Source of the DNA: Hirsutella rhossiliensis
Lineage: Eukaryota > Ascomycota > Sordariomycetes > Hypocreales > Ophiocordycipitaceae
NCBI RefSeq assembly: GCF_020360975.1
Contig: NW_025408668.1
Location: 6,138,001 to 6,202,000 of the forward strand
Reading direction: 5' to 3'
DNA length: 64,000 bases
Under the pieces are notes generated by a model. The model ran no database searches and had not been told where the DNA came from. It saw only the letters and a program-made list of their open reading frames with translations. Position numbers and translations under genes: made by a program. The first letter of the stretch is position 1, and each line of letters opens with the position of its first letter. Positions 10,181-23,300 of this stretch are shown here, one piece after another.

Positions 10181-13100
10181 AAGCCTAGTAATACTAAGGG
10201 TAAGTATTAATAAGAAGAAGGGACTTAACGCGCTTATAGATACCGGCTATAATTACTATACTATAGTAAGTAAGAGGGTAATAAAGAAGCTATAGATACC
10301 TCTCGTCGATAAAAAGAGAAGATAACTAGGGCTATTCTTAAAAGATACTCTAGCCCTATAAATAAAAAGAATTATAGTATTTAAGATAGATATTAACGGC
10401 TATATAGAGTAGACCTTTATATATATAGTCCCTAGGCTAAGCTATAATATATTCCTAGGAAGGCTATAGATAAAGAAGAACTAAGTAATATACGATATAG
10501 TAAGGGATCGGATTTAGTATAGTAAGGCTAAGATCTAAATAAGCCTATAAGGATCGGAAGTAGTAAGGAGGGTAAAATAGATCTTAGGGGCAAAGATTAT
10601 TAGCGCGGTAGTATTTATAGCGGAATATTAAAGGGAGAGGGTAGTAAGGGATAATAAGGGAAGGTAGAGGATAGTTAATATCTAAGCGATTATAATAAAG
10701 GATATAAAGAGAGTACTCTAGCTAAAGATAGTAGTAGACCTAGCGGACTATATCCTAAAGTAAGCGCTAGATATATACCTAGACCTCTTTATACTAAAGA
10801 AGGCTTTAGAAATACCCCTATATAGTTTAAGGGTAAACTATAAGATTAACTAAATACCGGATAAAGATAGGGTAGAGCCCCCCTTACTATAGGGACCCCT
10901 TTACGATATATTAAGGGAGGAACTCTTAGTACTAAGGAATACCTTAAGTAAGCTAATAAAGGTAAAACTAATCCGCTTAAGTAGCTCCTTAGCCGCGGCC
11001 TTAGTACTCTTTACTTAAAAGTTAGATAGTTACTTATAATTTTACTATAACTACTAAGCCTTAAACGCGATTATAAAAAAGGATAGGTATACGCTACCCT
11101 TAATTATAAAGATACTATAGATACTTATAAAGGTAAAGTAGTTTATAAAGCTTAATATTATAGTAGCGTTTTATAAGATCTAGATAGTAAAGGGCTATAA
11201 GTTTAAGATAGCCTTTTAAATAAGGTTTAGATTATTTTAGTAGTAGGTATACCTATTTAGCTTAATAGGGACGCTAGCTACCTTTTAATAATATATTAAT
11301 AAGGTACTAAGGGAATACCTATATAAGTTTATTATAGCGTATATAGATAACGTTTTAATCTACTTATTAAGGTTTCTCTAGGACTACTAAGAGAAGGTAG
11401 TAAAGGTACTTTAAAAGCTATAAAAAGCAAGCTTAATATTAAACTTAAGGAAGTATAACTTTATAATAAAGGAGGTTAAGTACCTAAGCTTTATCGTATA
11501 GGTAAGGGGTAAGGTTTAATATAACCTAGTAAAGATCTAGGTAATATAGATATAGTAGGTACCTTAGAACGTAAGAGGAGTCTAGAGCTTCCTTAGCTTT
11601 ACGAACTACTACTAAGCTTTTATACTACTCTATATAGAGGTATTAATATACTTAAACGGCCTTTATAAGAAGGGCGCGATCTTTAAGTAGATAGATAAGT
11701 ACTAAGTAGCGTTTAAGTTTATCTAAAACGCCTTTTATAACGCCCTAGTACTATAACTTTATAACTTAAAGAGAGAAATATACTTAGAGGTAGACTATTC
11801 TAAATACGTAATAAGGGGGGCGCTAATATAGGTAGGGCTAAACGGTATATAATACCTAGTAGGATTCTTCTTAAAGAGACTAAACTTAGTAGAGTATAAC
11901 TACTTAATCTATAATAAGGAGATACTTATAATTATATAGTACTTAGACTTTTAAGGAGTAAAACTTTAAAACGTACCTACTTTTATAGTACTAACTAACT
12001 ATAATAACTTAAGGTACTTTATAATAAAGAAGAAGTTAAATAAGAGATAAAGCTAATAGGTAATAGAGCTTATATCTTATAACTTTATACTAGAGTTCTA
12101 GCTAGGGAGGCTAGCGGCGGTGCCCGATACGCTATCCCGCTAAGAGTAGGATCGGCTAGTAGGCGAAACGGACGAAAGGGAGATAAAGTAAGTAGTCTAG
12201 ATAATTCTAGAGACTATATACCCGCGGGGCCGCCTAGTCCCCGCTAAGGGCCGATACGCCGACTTACTAAGACGCTTAGCCTAAGATAAGGCGGTAGTAG
12301 CGGCACTATAAGTAAGTAGAAGAGGGGTAAGCGTAATAGTATATATTAGTAGAGCGGGGGGGCCCGTAAGACGACCTAAGGAGGAGGTCAATAAGGGCAA
12401 TAACTAACTAGAACTTAACCTAAACTTAGGCCGAAATATACCTTAGGAATAGGCTAACCTTATACTAGTATTCGACGACTAAGAGCTATAAAAGAAATAA
12501 ATAAAGGTATTAAGGAAAGATAAGAAATACTAAGTAGTATTTTAAGTAGTATATAAAAGAGAGAGATCGCTAGTACTAAAATAGTAACTAAAGTTATAGC
12601 TAAGTAAATATATAATTAACGTTAAGAGATAGTTATGCTTTTAAGAGAAGCTATAGGTACTAAGGAAACTAAAGAATAATAAAAAAGAAGGGGCTAAGGA
12701 ATAAGATATACTTTAGGTATAAATAGCTTAATAGATATATAACTTAATAGCGGTAGGATACTTAAGGAGAGAGGGGACCCTAGTAATACTAGCCTAAGAA
12801 TTCTTTTAGCCTAGCTAGTTAGCGATAGTAAGGTAGCTCGTCGCGAACTATAGACTATATAAGAGGGGGTATATATAAAGGTAACTTTAAAAGGGACTTT
12901 TAAAGCCCTTATTACCGCTATCTTAACCGTTTATATACCTATCGATAGACTTTATAGTTAAACTACCGCTAACTAAGATAGAAGGCGTAAAGTACCTTTA
13001 GGTAATTATAGACTAGCTAATAAAGGCGGTAATACTTAAAGCGATACTAACGATAGGGGTAGTAGTATATATAACGAGGTTTCTCTAGGCTTACTTTTAC

Positions 13101-14130
13101 TTTTATAGGATACTAAGGCTAATTATATTAAATAAAGGGACGAACTAAATAGGAAGCTTTTAAAGGGAATTCTATAAATAAATAGGAGTATAAAGGAAGT
13201 TAAGTTTAGTATACTACCTATAGATAGATAGGTTAACTAAGTGCGTAAACTAAGAAGTATAAGCGTACCTTTAGGTATATATCTACTATAGCTAGGACGA
13301 CTAAGGAGCGTAGCTACTATATATATAAGCCGTATTAAATAACTATATAGTATCGATAATAGGTATAAGCCCGTTCTTTACGATATATAGATATAATATT
13401 AAGCTAGTTTAAATAGCGAGGGAGGAGGGGCCGCTAGCGCTAAAAGTAAGGGGGGTAAGGGAGCTCGCTTAAAGGATAAGAGAAGTAACCGACTTCCTAT
13501 AAACCGCTATTATCGCGGTATAGGTAAGATAAAAAGAGATAGCGAACTAAAAGAGAGCCTTAGTAAAGAGGTTTAAAGTAAGCGATAAGGTATAAGTAAA
13601 TATAGCTAAATATATAACTAACTAGCTATATAAAAAGCTCGACTAGCTATATTAAAAGTATATTATAACGAAGGTAGTAAGCCTATATATAGTAGAGCTC
13701 GATATATTAAAGAGGGTATATAAGAGGCTCTATATAGAATTTCTCCGCTAGGTAGTAGAGAACCTATTACTTAGATAGGTAGTTAACGACTACTAACCGC
13801 TATTAGTAATTAAGGAGGATAATAAGCCTAAGTATATTATTAAAGAGATCTAGTAAGCGCGGTAAAAGTAAAGGGGGAGGGGTAGATAGTAATAGGTACT
13901 TATAAAATAGTAAGGGTATATAAACTTATCGTAGTACCTACTAGATAACTTTTAAGAGATAGAAGCCTTAGAGGGATTTAAGAGATAGTAGGGAAACGTA
14001 AGGGAGAATAATAAAGGAGGGGTAAGAGAAAGGGATAAAGATAAGGGCGGAAAATAAGGAAAGGGAAATAAAAGATAGAAGGGGGAGAAAGAGAAAGAGG
14101 TAGGAAATAAGGGACGCTCGTTAAAAAATA
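10181..14130 (+). pseudogene. Chromovirus Pol remnant: protease, RT, RNase H, integrase, chromodomain
   Basis: Protease is seen as ALIDTGYNYY near 10228. Reverse transcriptase spans about 10900-11520, with KDRYTLPLI, ATFQQYINKVLREYLYKF and AYIDNVLIY (YxDD altered to YIDN). RNase H follows to about 12100, with RLAAVPDTLSRQEQD marking its end. Integrase runs from about 12700 to 13300; FIYLSIDFIVKLP holds the first catalytic Asp, while the second Asp region reads ILNKGTNQ instead of a SDRGTQ-like motif. A chromodomain at about 13830-13985 reads YIIKEI, then VLIKQQGY, then NFQEIEAL, where active copies have a WKGY-type core. Chromodomains steer integration to heterochromatin. The lysine- and glutamate-rich tail after it is of unknown role. 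Confidence 0.9.
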
Positions 14131-15218
14131 AAGAAAGGATAGAAAAAAACTATAGTACTAAAGGGAAACGATAAAAGATAAATAAGGGATAGATATAAAA
14201 CGGATAGTAATAAAGGATAGATAAAGACTAAGATAAGGGTAAGATATAATAAGATAAGATATAGATATAGTAAGATATACTAAGGATATTAGCTTAATTT
14301 TAACTAACTATAAACGCCCCTTAACTACCGCTTAATTACTTTAAGATATTAAGGTATATCTAAGCCTAGCGTATAGATATAGTAGTATAGGTAAGCTTAG
14401 TATATTAAAATAATAGTTGGAGATAAATAGTAAGATAAGGTTAAAGGAGGAATAAAGTATATATATAAAGGTCGCTCTAATAGTTATTAAATATCCTTTA
14501 GGATATATAGTCTTAAAGGGCGTTAGTAGTACTAATTATATCCTTAGTATACTACTATTATATTAGCGTCCTATTAAATAAAGTTAAGGGAAAGTAATAT
14601 AAGTAAAGTAGTTATAAGTATATAGTAACGCTTAATTCTAATAGGCACTATACTACGTCTCGATACTTAGCGATATTATTTAGCTTATATAGGCGAGATA
14701 GGGTAGCCGCTATATAATAGTACTATAGGTCGCGCTATACTTACTAAGAGATATAAGCGGACGCGTTAACTAGCGTAAAGGTAGTAGAGTATAATCGCTT
14801 AGCGTACTAAGAAGTAGGGTACCGCTACGCGGAGTAAAGAAGCTAGCGGGCGTACGAGGGCCTATAGTAGTTATAATATAGCGCGGCGCAGCGATAGAAG
14901 TTAGGTAGAGTAAGGGCGCGCGCGCGGAAGGGGTAAAGCTTAAAGGAGGAAAAAGAAAGAAAGAGGGAGAGGGGATAAAAGAAGGGTATTTATACGCGGT
15001 AAGGCACGCGTATAGTTAGTAAGGTATAGGGGTATATACGCGGAGGAGGGAAAGATAGGGCGGAATAGGTATACGAAAGGGTAGTATATAAAGGGATAGG
15101 GCGAGCGTAAGGTAGAAAGAAGCGACCGCGCGCGCTAAGAAAAAAGAGATAGTAATAATAAAAAAGTAGTAAAAAAGGAATAAGAGCGCTATTAATAAAA
15201 AAGGGATAGCGGGGGTAG
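14131..15218 (+). other. Chromovirus 3' non-coding region
   Basis: This stretch lies between the basic tail after the chromodomain and the 3' LTR. It is purine-rich on the plus strand, with many AGG and GAA runs, and GGGATAGCGGGGGTAGTA lies directly before the LTR at 15219 and is a plausible polypurine tract. A GC-rich patch with GCGCGCGC lies near 14915-14925. No further domain was recognised. Confidence 0.6.
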
Positions 15219-15475
15219 TATTATAAGCTATGCCTATAAAAGGCTAAGGCTATACTATAGCGACTATACTAAAGTTAGGCTAAAGTAGACCTATATATAG
15301 ATAGAGCTCGACCTTAACTTAGGCCGAATAGTACTTAAATATAGGTCGAGCTAAGGACTAAGGAAGATAGATAACTATTACGACTAAGATAGAATTTTCC
15401 TCCTTTCTCCTTAGCTTTAGATAAATAATTATTCGGCCCTATACTACTATACTAAGTATATACCGGCCCTTAATA
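15219..15475 (+). repeat. 3' LTR of the chromovirus
   Basis: Partner of 8645-8900. It is preceded by a purine-rich tract and followed by the TTTAT duplication at 15476-15480. Confidence 0.93.
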
Positions 15476-15480
15476 TTTAT

Positions 15481-15555
15481 AAATATAAAAGCTTATATAA
15501 AGCGCTTCCTTTAATACTAAGCTTACTTATATAGCTAGTTTAATAAGGACGAGGG
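15481..15555 (+). pseudogene. Continuation of the old gypsy integrase
   Basis: These 75 bases lie between the chromovirus duplication and the LTR of the next element. Joined to 8644 they continue the integrase frame, and the last codons (AATAAGGACGAGGG, reading NKDEG) fit a decayed SNRDEG-type integrase motif holding the second catalytic Asp. This links the pieces as one interrupted element. Confidence 0.6.
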
Positions 15556-15916
15556 TATATACCTAAAGTATATATAGTATATAGCTAAGGATTAATAGAG
15601 TAATTAACTATATAATTATCTAATTATTAGTCCTATATATAGCTCTAAGGGCCTTAGGTTATAAATATAAGTCTTAGAGATTTTCTTTACTTTATACCTT
15701 TTTATCTTTACTAAAGTCGCGTAACTAATAATATTTACTTTAAAAGGGAAAAATAAAATTTAAATTAACTATAATTAAGGAAGATACTTAATTAGATAAT
15801 CGAGGTCTTTATAACGCCTTTAAGTATACTTAGAAGTAAGTTAAAAGGGGAGTACTAAGGGTCTTATCCCTTTAACTAGCTAGTATCTATAAGGGTATAA
15901 TCTTACCTATTAAACT
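15556..15916 (-). repeat. 3' LTR of the large gypsy element
   Basis: Matches 27743-28103 along its full 361 bases, from TATATACCTAAAGTATATAT to ATTAAACT, with mostly C/T and G/A differences. The equal lengths show no indels since insertion. Confidence 0.95.
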
Positions 15917-18900
15917 CTTCCTTAGCGACTTTCCGACTTAAGATATTAATAGAAAGGGCGCGATAATAATAGGTAAGGCTCTCTTCCTAAGGATATAAGT
16001 AAGTAAATAAACTATTAATAGAACTTTTCTCTTTTACTATAATCCTTTCCCTTTACGTTCTTTATTCCTCTCTTTACTTATAAGCTACTTATTTAGCTCT
16101 TTCTTATTTTTACTTATATACTTCCTTCTTTAAATAATTATCTACTACCCCCTATATACGCTCCTAAGTATTCGCGCTTATTATTCTTAAGGGTATTAAG
16201 GAAATAAAGTAGTTAGCGTCTTTACTAGTCTATAGCTTTAAGTATAGCTAAATTAAATAAGCTATAAAGTCTTATAGGCTAATTATTATTATATTACTAA
16301 TAGTCCTATATAAATATATAGAATTATAGTTATTAATATCCTAGCGGTAGTTTTAATATATTCCTATATTTTTAACTCCTTTAACTTAAGAGGGTTTAAA
16401 ACCTAGTATAAACCTTATAGGGACTATAGCTAGAGAGGCTATTACTATACTTTATTTCTAGGGAGTAATAAGGCATACTATAGGTATTATTAAAGTCTTC
16501 GGCCTTAAGGTAATTAACTAAGCGCCTAGTAATTTTAGAGTCCTAGGGTAAGTTAGTAGTTAGGCTATCTACCTTTCTTCCTTACTAGCTCCTTATTAGG
16601 TTATCGGCGAGGGTATAGTTATAAGTCTTTTACTCCTCTATACGTTTAAAGGAGTCATTAGTAGTAGGCGAGGAGTAGGCCTAATTAGCTATATATTAAA
16701 AGGGGAGAATAAAGGCGTCGTTTCTATATAAATAAAGGGACTAGTAAGGGCGCTTAGCTCTCTCCTTTATAAGCTTTAAGGTAAGGATCCTATCTTAAGG
16801 TTACTTAAGGAAAGGCTACTTAGTTTAGATAAGGAGCTCGATTTAGTTAACGCTAAAGGTAACGAAGGACTAGGTTTATTCTTAATTCCCGTTAGCGTAA
16901 TTAGATAATTAAGGGTCTTTTTAAGGAGGAGTTTCGTAAAGAAACCGCGCGTAGCTTAAGCGATTAAGTTAGGTTACTCTATAAGGGCAGCTAGCGTAAA
17001 TAGCTCTTTTCTCGCTTTCCTTACTATATAAGCTAGTTCTATATCTCTTTAGAATAGTAGTCTTTATTTAGTAGGCCTATCTAGGAGGTTAACTACTTCT
17101 AGGACTTCCTAAAGGTCTTATTCTTTCTAGTCTCCTAAGATAATATAGTTATATTAGTAAATCCGCTCGCTCCTAGGAATCCTTATAAGAAAGACTCCGC
17201 TAAAGGTTATTAGACCTTAATTAAATAGTATCCTTTATAGTTATTTAACCCCGCTATTAAACTACTAGGAAACTCTCCCGCCCTATAATATCGCTTATAT
17301 ATAATTAAGCTCGTTCGCCGCGATAGCTTAGATTTTATTTATTAGCTTATCGATATAGCCTTTTATACTTATCCTCTTATCCGGCTTAAAGAAATACTAG
17401 TCTTAGTATAAGATCTTATCTATTTATAGGGCTTCTTATATTACCCTATACCTTTACTTTAAAATTACTTTAACTTTTAAGTATCGCTATTTAATTATCT
17501 TAAGGTATAGCTTAACTATACCTTTAACCTAGTATTAAATTATTATTAAGGCTAAGTAGCTTTATTCCTACCTTTCTTACTAAGCGGTATAAGGGACTAG
17601 CGTATAAGTAAAGTTATAAGGAACTTAAAGGATATAAAGAAACTACTACTATACTTATAGGAATATATAAAGTCTAGTATATTATCCCTCTTTCTAAGTA
17701 TTAAAAATAACTAGGTTTCCTTCTCTATAGTCTTAAAGGAACGCCCTTTAATAGAGTCCCCTTTTATTTATACCTACCGAAAAGTTAATAACTCTAGTTA
17801 TATACCTTCGTTTATATATAAAGCGACTAAGGTTAAAAGTAGGAGCGGTAAACTTAATTAAATACTCTTTATTATTTAGGCATTTATAGTACTTCTTATA
17901 TCTATCTTTTATACCTTCGATAGGATCCCCTTAGTAGTTATTATAAACTAATAGCGGGTAAGGTAATAGGTATACTATATTCTTAATACTTTTTATTAAG
18001 ATTTTAATTATTATACTAAGGCTAAAGCTTATAGCCTATCGTTTATCGATAGCTTTATAAAGAAAGTTATATATATTAATAATATACTCTTCTTAGTAGG
18101 CCTTATTCCTAGTAAATCTATTTATCTTTTTAACGCCCTTATATATTATCTAAGCGTCTTTAAAGGTAATATCCTACTACTTAATAGGGCCCGTTAGTAT
18201 TAGGTGCTAACAATCTTTATAGACGTACTAAGGAGGTTAATTCTACTTATAAACGTCTTATTAGTCTTAGTCTATAAACCTTTCCTTATCTTTAGCGTAG
18301 AAGCGCCCTTCGCTACTTTCTACTTTAACTTTACTATAGTAAGTAAGTAAAATAAAGCTCTTACTCCTAAATAGTAGTATATTAAAGAAGATAGCGGTAT
18401 TCTTAGGGAGGTCTATAGCCGGGCCTAGGATACTATTTAGGTTCGCCGCTATATCTTAGGAAAAGGTAAAGTAAGCGAAAGAAAAGGAGAAGCTAAGATT
18501 AAATAATTAAAGTAAGTAGTTTTAAGTTATAATGCTAAAAGGCTAAGAGGGTATTATATATATATATAGGAGTTTTATTAATAGAGGGGATCGTTATAAG
18601 TAGGGAAGCGTATAGAGTATATATATATATATAAAAGAAAGAAGAAAGAAGGAAGAAGGAGGGTATAGTAAAAGGAATAAATAGTTATTAAAGCGCGCGG
18701 TTATTAGTTACTTTAGCTAGCCTTTATAGTAGTAAGGTCTTAGGCGTATTTAAGGGTTACGCTTAAATAGCTTCTTTTACTAGTTATTAATTAAGGAGCT
18801 ATTTAATCTCTGCCTTTTTCTTCTCCTCTTTACTCTTTTTATTCCTCTTCTTTTTCTTCTCTCTTTTATCTTCTTTACTTCTTTAAACTATAACCTTTTA

Positions 18901-20300
18901 TCTTCTCTTTTTATAACTACCTCTTCTTCCTTATTATATCTTATAAGACCGCTAAACTTAAAACTAAAGAGCTACTAAATATCGCTAACCTCTCTTTGAC
19001 TACTCTTCTATAACCTTCCCTTATTACTACTACTCTTCTTACTTAAAATTATTATACTAAGGTCTTTCCTTTTTATATAGAGTACTTTTAAGTAATAACT
19101 ATCTAACTTATTTAATCTCGCTTAGCTTATTTTAACCGTCTTCTTTTATAGATCTATAGTTACTTTAAGACCTAGGTCTATAATAGAAATAATATAGGTT
19201 ATTAAGGGTTTCTAATTTATATAGAAATTGCCTTTTAGTTATAGGTTCTATTAAAAGCTCCTAATATTATTAGGATTAAATCGCGCGGTCGCTCTCCTCT
19301 CTCTTACTTTCTTAAAAGTATACTAAGTTAGTATAATTAAATTATCTTCTATACTCTTTATTATAAACGTTAGCTAGTAACCTATATCCTTATAAAAATC
19401 GCTTATCTATATAAATACTTCTTTTCTTAGCTTAGTTTAAGGTAGTAAGAATACTTTTAAGTAGTCCTAATTACTTTATATAGAACTTATAATCCTTGCC
19501 TTTATTAAGGGTATATTCGAACTTATTAAATAACTATAACTTCCGCTTATAAGTATATTATATTTCCTTTTTATAAGTATATCTCTCTTTTAAGCACTAC
19601 TAATAGCTCTTACGCTAACTATATCTAGGATTTAACTAAAGCGCCCGTTTATAAATAATAGTACTTCCCTAGATACTATAAAGCTACTTATAACCTTAAT
19701 AGATTCGCTAACTATATATATAGTTATAATTTCTATACTAACCTTAAGACTAATAAATTTTATAATAAGTATATTAATAATAAGACCGCCCCTTATCTTC
19801 TTTATAATATCCTTAATCCCTTTAGTCCTACTAAGGATTTAAAGGAAAGGGAGGAAATTAACCTTATGCCTATTTTACTTAAAAAGAGATTATATAAGTT
19901 TAACGAGCTTTCTCTTAAGTAATAATTAAATAGTCTTTAAGTTCGTTTTATAGTAGTCTATAATAGGTTTACTAAGAGTAGGTAGTCTTACTTAGTTACT
20001 ATTTTTAGTAGTAAAGGTTTTTCTCTTAAGGTTATATACGTTTAATTTAGTAAGTCGAAAATATATTAAAATTTATCTTATAAGCGCGTTTATTTTTACT
20101 ATAGCGGGTCTCCCCTTCTATAATAAAGAATAAACGTTCCTATCTATAAAGTAAAAAATCCTATTTTTAAAGTAAGTAGGTAATAAAAATATTCGTTTTC
20201 TTACTTTATTATTTAATTATATCTCTATTTATCTTCTTTAAGGTAGTAGAGGGTAAGTTATTATTAAGGAAAGGTAGGAAATATTATCTTTATTTACTTA
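15917..20300 (-). pseudogene. Unidentified coding-like region between pol and 3' LTR
   Basis: On the minus strand, with stops read as Gln/Trp, long stretches read as ordinary protein. From about 19770 to 19150 there is REVLLFINGRF, YLKVFLLPQTKLRKEVF and IDLGLKVTIDLQKK. From about 18450 to 16700 there is DRYKKYYKCLNNKEYLIKF, LVIFNTQKEG and PYNFTYTLVPYT. The two blocks are separated by a low-complexity purine-rich stretch near 18550-18680, so there may be two frames. I recognise no domain in either, and they do not look like reverse transcriptase, integrase, dUTPase or chromodomain. The plus strand of 18900-20300 also reads moderately well, so strand is not certain. It could be an additional gene of the element or a captured or nested sequence. 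Confidence 0.45.
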
Positions 20301-23300
20301 AGAAGCTTTAAGTAGAAAATTTAAAATAATAAGGTAGTTAATAAGGCGCTTATAAATATCTTAGCTACTATAGTTATCCTTCGATTAAATAGTTAGATAG
20401 TACTTTAGTTACTAGTTAGGTTCTAGCGTGCTTCTTATAATAGTTATAGACTTTTATCTTTACTACCTTTTCCTTCTTAGCTCCTTTTTACCTCCTCCTT
20501 TTCTTATTAGATTAGCGTTTTTAAGGCTCTTATATAAAAGTGCTTTTTTACTTTATTAAGTTATAGTAGCTAAACCTTAATCGTATACCTTAGGCCTTTC
20601 TTAGGTATCTATAGTTACTCTTCTTTCTCTTCTTAGCTTTAATCCTTCTAAGGTTTATTAAGGAGACGTTATAACTATAATACTATTTAATCTAAGGCTT
20701 CTTTACTTAATAAGAGTAGTAAATTATTTACTTTGTTTATTATTTCTTCCTTCCTCCTTTTATTAAGAGTAATCTTATCTTAGAGCAACTAGTTATCCTT
20801 AGTAAAGTACTACTAACCTTCCTTATCCTTTTTAAACTTCTTTAAATACTCTCTTAGGATTATCTTATTAAGTATAATTCTATCTAAAGTCTTAATCCTA
20901 TACGCCCTAAACTACTTTAAGCGCGATACTACTTAAAAGGGACCGTTCTACCTTATTTAATACTTAGCTTACCTCCCTAGATTATTTAATCGTCTTATAT
21001 TAAATAGTAAGATAAGGTCTTTAGGTTATAAGCTTTCTTTCCTTATTATATACTTATTAGCTTTATCCGTCCTTTCTATTAATTAATTTAGATATCTTAT
21101 TACTCTTTTCTTAGTTTCTTTTATATCTTTCTCTTTCCTTTTTAAAACTTATACTTATACTTTTAATAATTCTTCTTTTATCTTTACTCTATCTTAGTTA
21201 ATTAGTCGCTAAGTTAGGTATTCTACCTTAAGAGGTAGTACCGGTTCCTATTTATATAGTAGGTAGAAAGCTAATATTCTATAAGACTCTCTAAATACTA
21301 TTTAGTCTATAAGGATTACTTAGTTAAGGTATCTAATTTACTTACCCTTTTTCTCTACTATTTTTATAAATACTATTATTAACCTTTAGTGCCCTTATTT
21401 TACTACTATATTTACTTTTAGATTATATACTAAAGTTTAGATAACTTTAACGCCTATATCCTCTAGGATATACTTAAAGTCTTTCTTTATTTTAGGCCCT
21501 CTATTAATTATAGCGTATAGTATTACGCTATACCTATAAATAATAAAGAGTATAAATTTAGTTATAGCTCCTATAGTAATTTCTTTAACTAGGGTTACTT
21601 CTACCTATTTAGTAAGGTAGTCTTATACTTCTATAAAGTATAAATACTTATAATTAGATAGTATATACTAGCTATTAAAGTAAATCTTACTTATAGGGTA
21701 GCTAGGCGCGGTCGCGGTTATAACTTCTTAGGGTCTCTTAGTTATAAAGTATTAGTATTCTTTATTAAAAGAGATTACGCTATAAATATCGTTCTAAAAG
21801 CTAGCCTACTAATACCTATTCTTTATAAATATATATATAACTTATTATCCTTTATATCCTATTTACGTATAGTACTTTATAATAATCCTTTTTTATTCTT
21901 TTAGGTCGTCTATAACTAGTATAGGTCCCCTTTCTTTCTTCTTAGGGAGTCGCTAAAGCTTTTAATCTTTAATATAGAAATTTAAACTTTTTAGATATAG
22001 CTTCCTATAGTCTTATTTAAAAAGGCCCTCTAGCCGTTTTAACGTTTAAAGGAAGTCTATAATCGTCCTTAATTCCTTTAAGTAGTCTCCTTATAGCTTA
22101 GTCCCTTATACTATATTTAAGCAAAAGTCTATAAATTCTTTAATATCGCCTTCTACTTCTTTATTTAATACGTTAAAAGGTCCTTTAGGCTTTCTTAAGA
22201 GTCCGTTAGCTATACTATTCTTCTTACCTTCGACGTATTATACTATAAAGTTAAAGAGGAAAATATAGCTTATTTAGCGAGTTACTATAGCTTTAAAGAC
22301 GTCTTTAAGGGCACCTTTTAGTTAATTAACTAAGACCTATACGTTAGTTTCTAGGATAAAATATACGCTATATAGGTATATTCTTAGTCTCTTAAGCGTA
22401 CTTAATATAGCTTTATACTCCCTCTTTATCGTATTATATTTAGTTTCTACTAGTAACTACGTTCTACTTTTAAACCTTATAAGGCGCTTCTTTCTATCGA
22501 CGATTTATATTAGGACTACCCCTTAGCTAAGTAAACTAGCGTTATATATTAAAATAATATCTCCTCTTCCTAAGCTAACGTTAAGGGATACTAAAAAGAC
22601 TAAATTAATAATAGCTTCCTTAAGGGTAGCTATCGCTTTTACTTATTTATCTCCTTATTCCTAATAAACTTCTTTTATTAATAGGTCTATAAGGGGTTTT
22701 ACTAAGATAGTAAACTATTTAATCTAGATTTAATAGTATCTTATAATACTAAGGAAAGCTTTAATATATATTATATTAAGGTATCTTATCTATTCCTTAA
22801 TTTTAATAACTTTAGCTTTTATAGGGCACCTTTTATTTATTCTATAGATATAACTAATAACTTTAGTTACTTATTAATAGAACTTCGATTTAGCCCTTAT
22901 AATTATATAACTAAAGAGTTTAACGTTAACTAAGACTTTATTAAGGTTAATAAGGTATTTAAAGATAAATCTCCTTACTTTTAGCGCTACCTCTTTATTA
23001 TTATACGTTATATCGGGCCCCTTAATACTTATATTATCGAGGAAATTCCTATAGATACTCGGTATAAGGTCTTATAGGATTCTTTATATTATCCTTATAA
23101 ATTAGCCGACTAAGTTTATAGCCCTTTAAGGGAGTATATATATATATAAGAGGCTAATAAGTATCGCGAATATTATTAAGTTATAGCTTTTAATATTAAG
23201 AGGGATCTAATTATAGCTTAAAAAAAGGTCTAAGAGGGAAAGGATCTTATATATTAAGAAGTAGTCGCTAAACCTATCTATATTTAGCGGTAGGTTTATA

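Larger units (their letters stand above)
8645..15475 (+). mobile_element. Complete chromodomain Ty3/gypsy element (chromovirus)
   Basis: LTRs of 256 and 257 bases (8645-8900 and 15219-15475) bound an internal region with Gag, protease, reverse transcriptase, RNase H, integrase and a C-terminal chromodomain, in that order. The LTRs begin TATTATA and end CCCTTAATA, consistent with RIP-altered TG and CA ends. A perfect 5-base target duplication, TTTAT, lies at 8640-8644 and 15476-15480. The element inserted into the integrase region of the older gypsy copy. Reverse transcription and integration by this copy are impossible because stops occur throughout. Confidence 0.93.

Noticed and set aside
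18540..18680. Separate LTR or terminal inverted repeat inside the large gypsy
   Set aside because: Only TA runs and purine-rich low complexity were seen, with no partner copy in the window.
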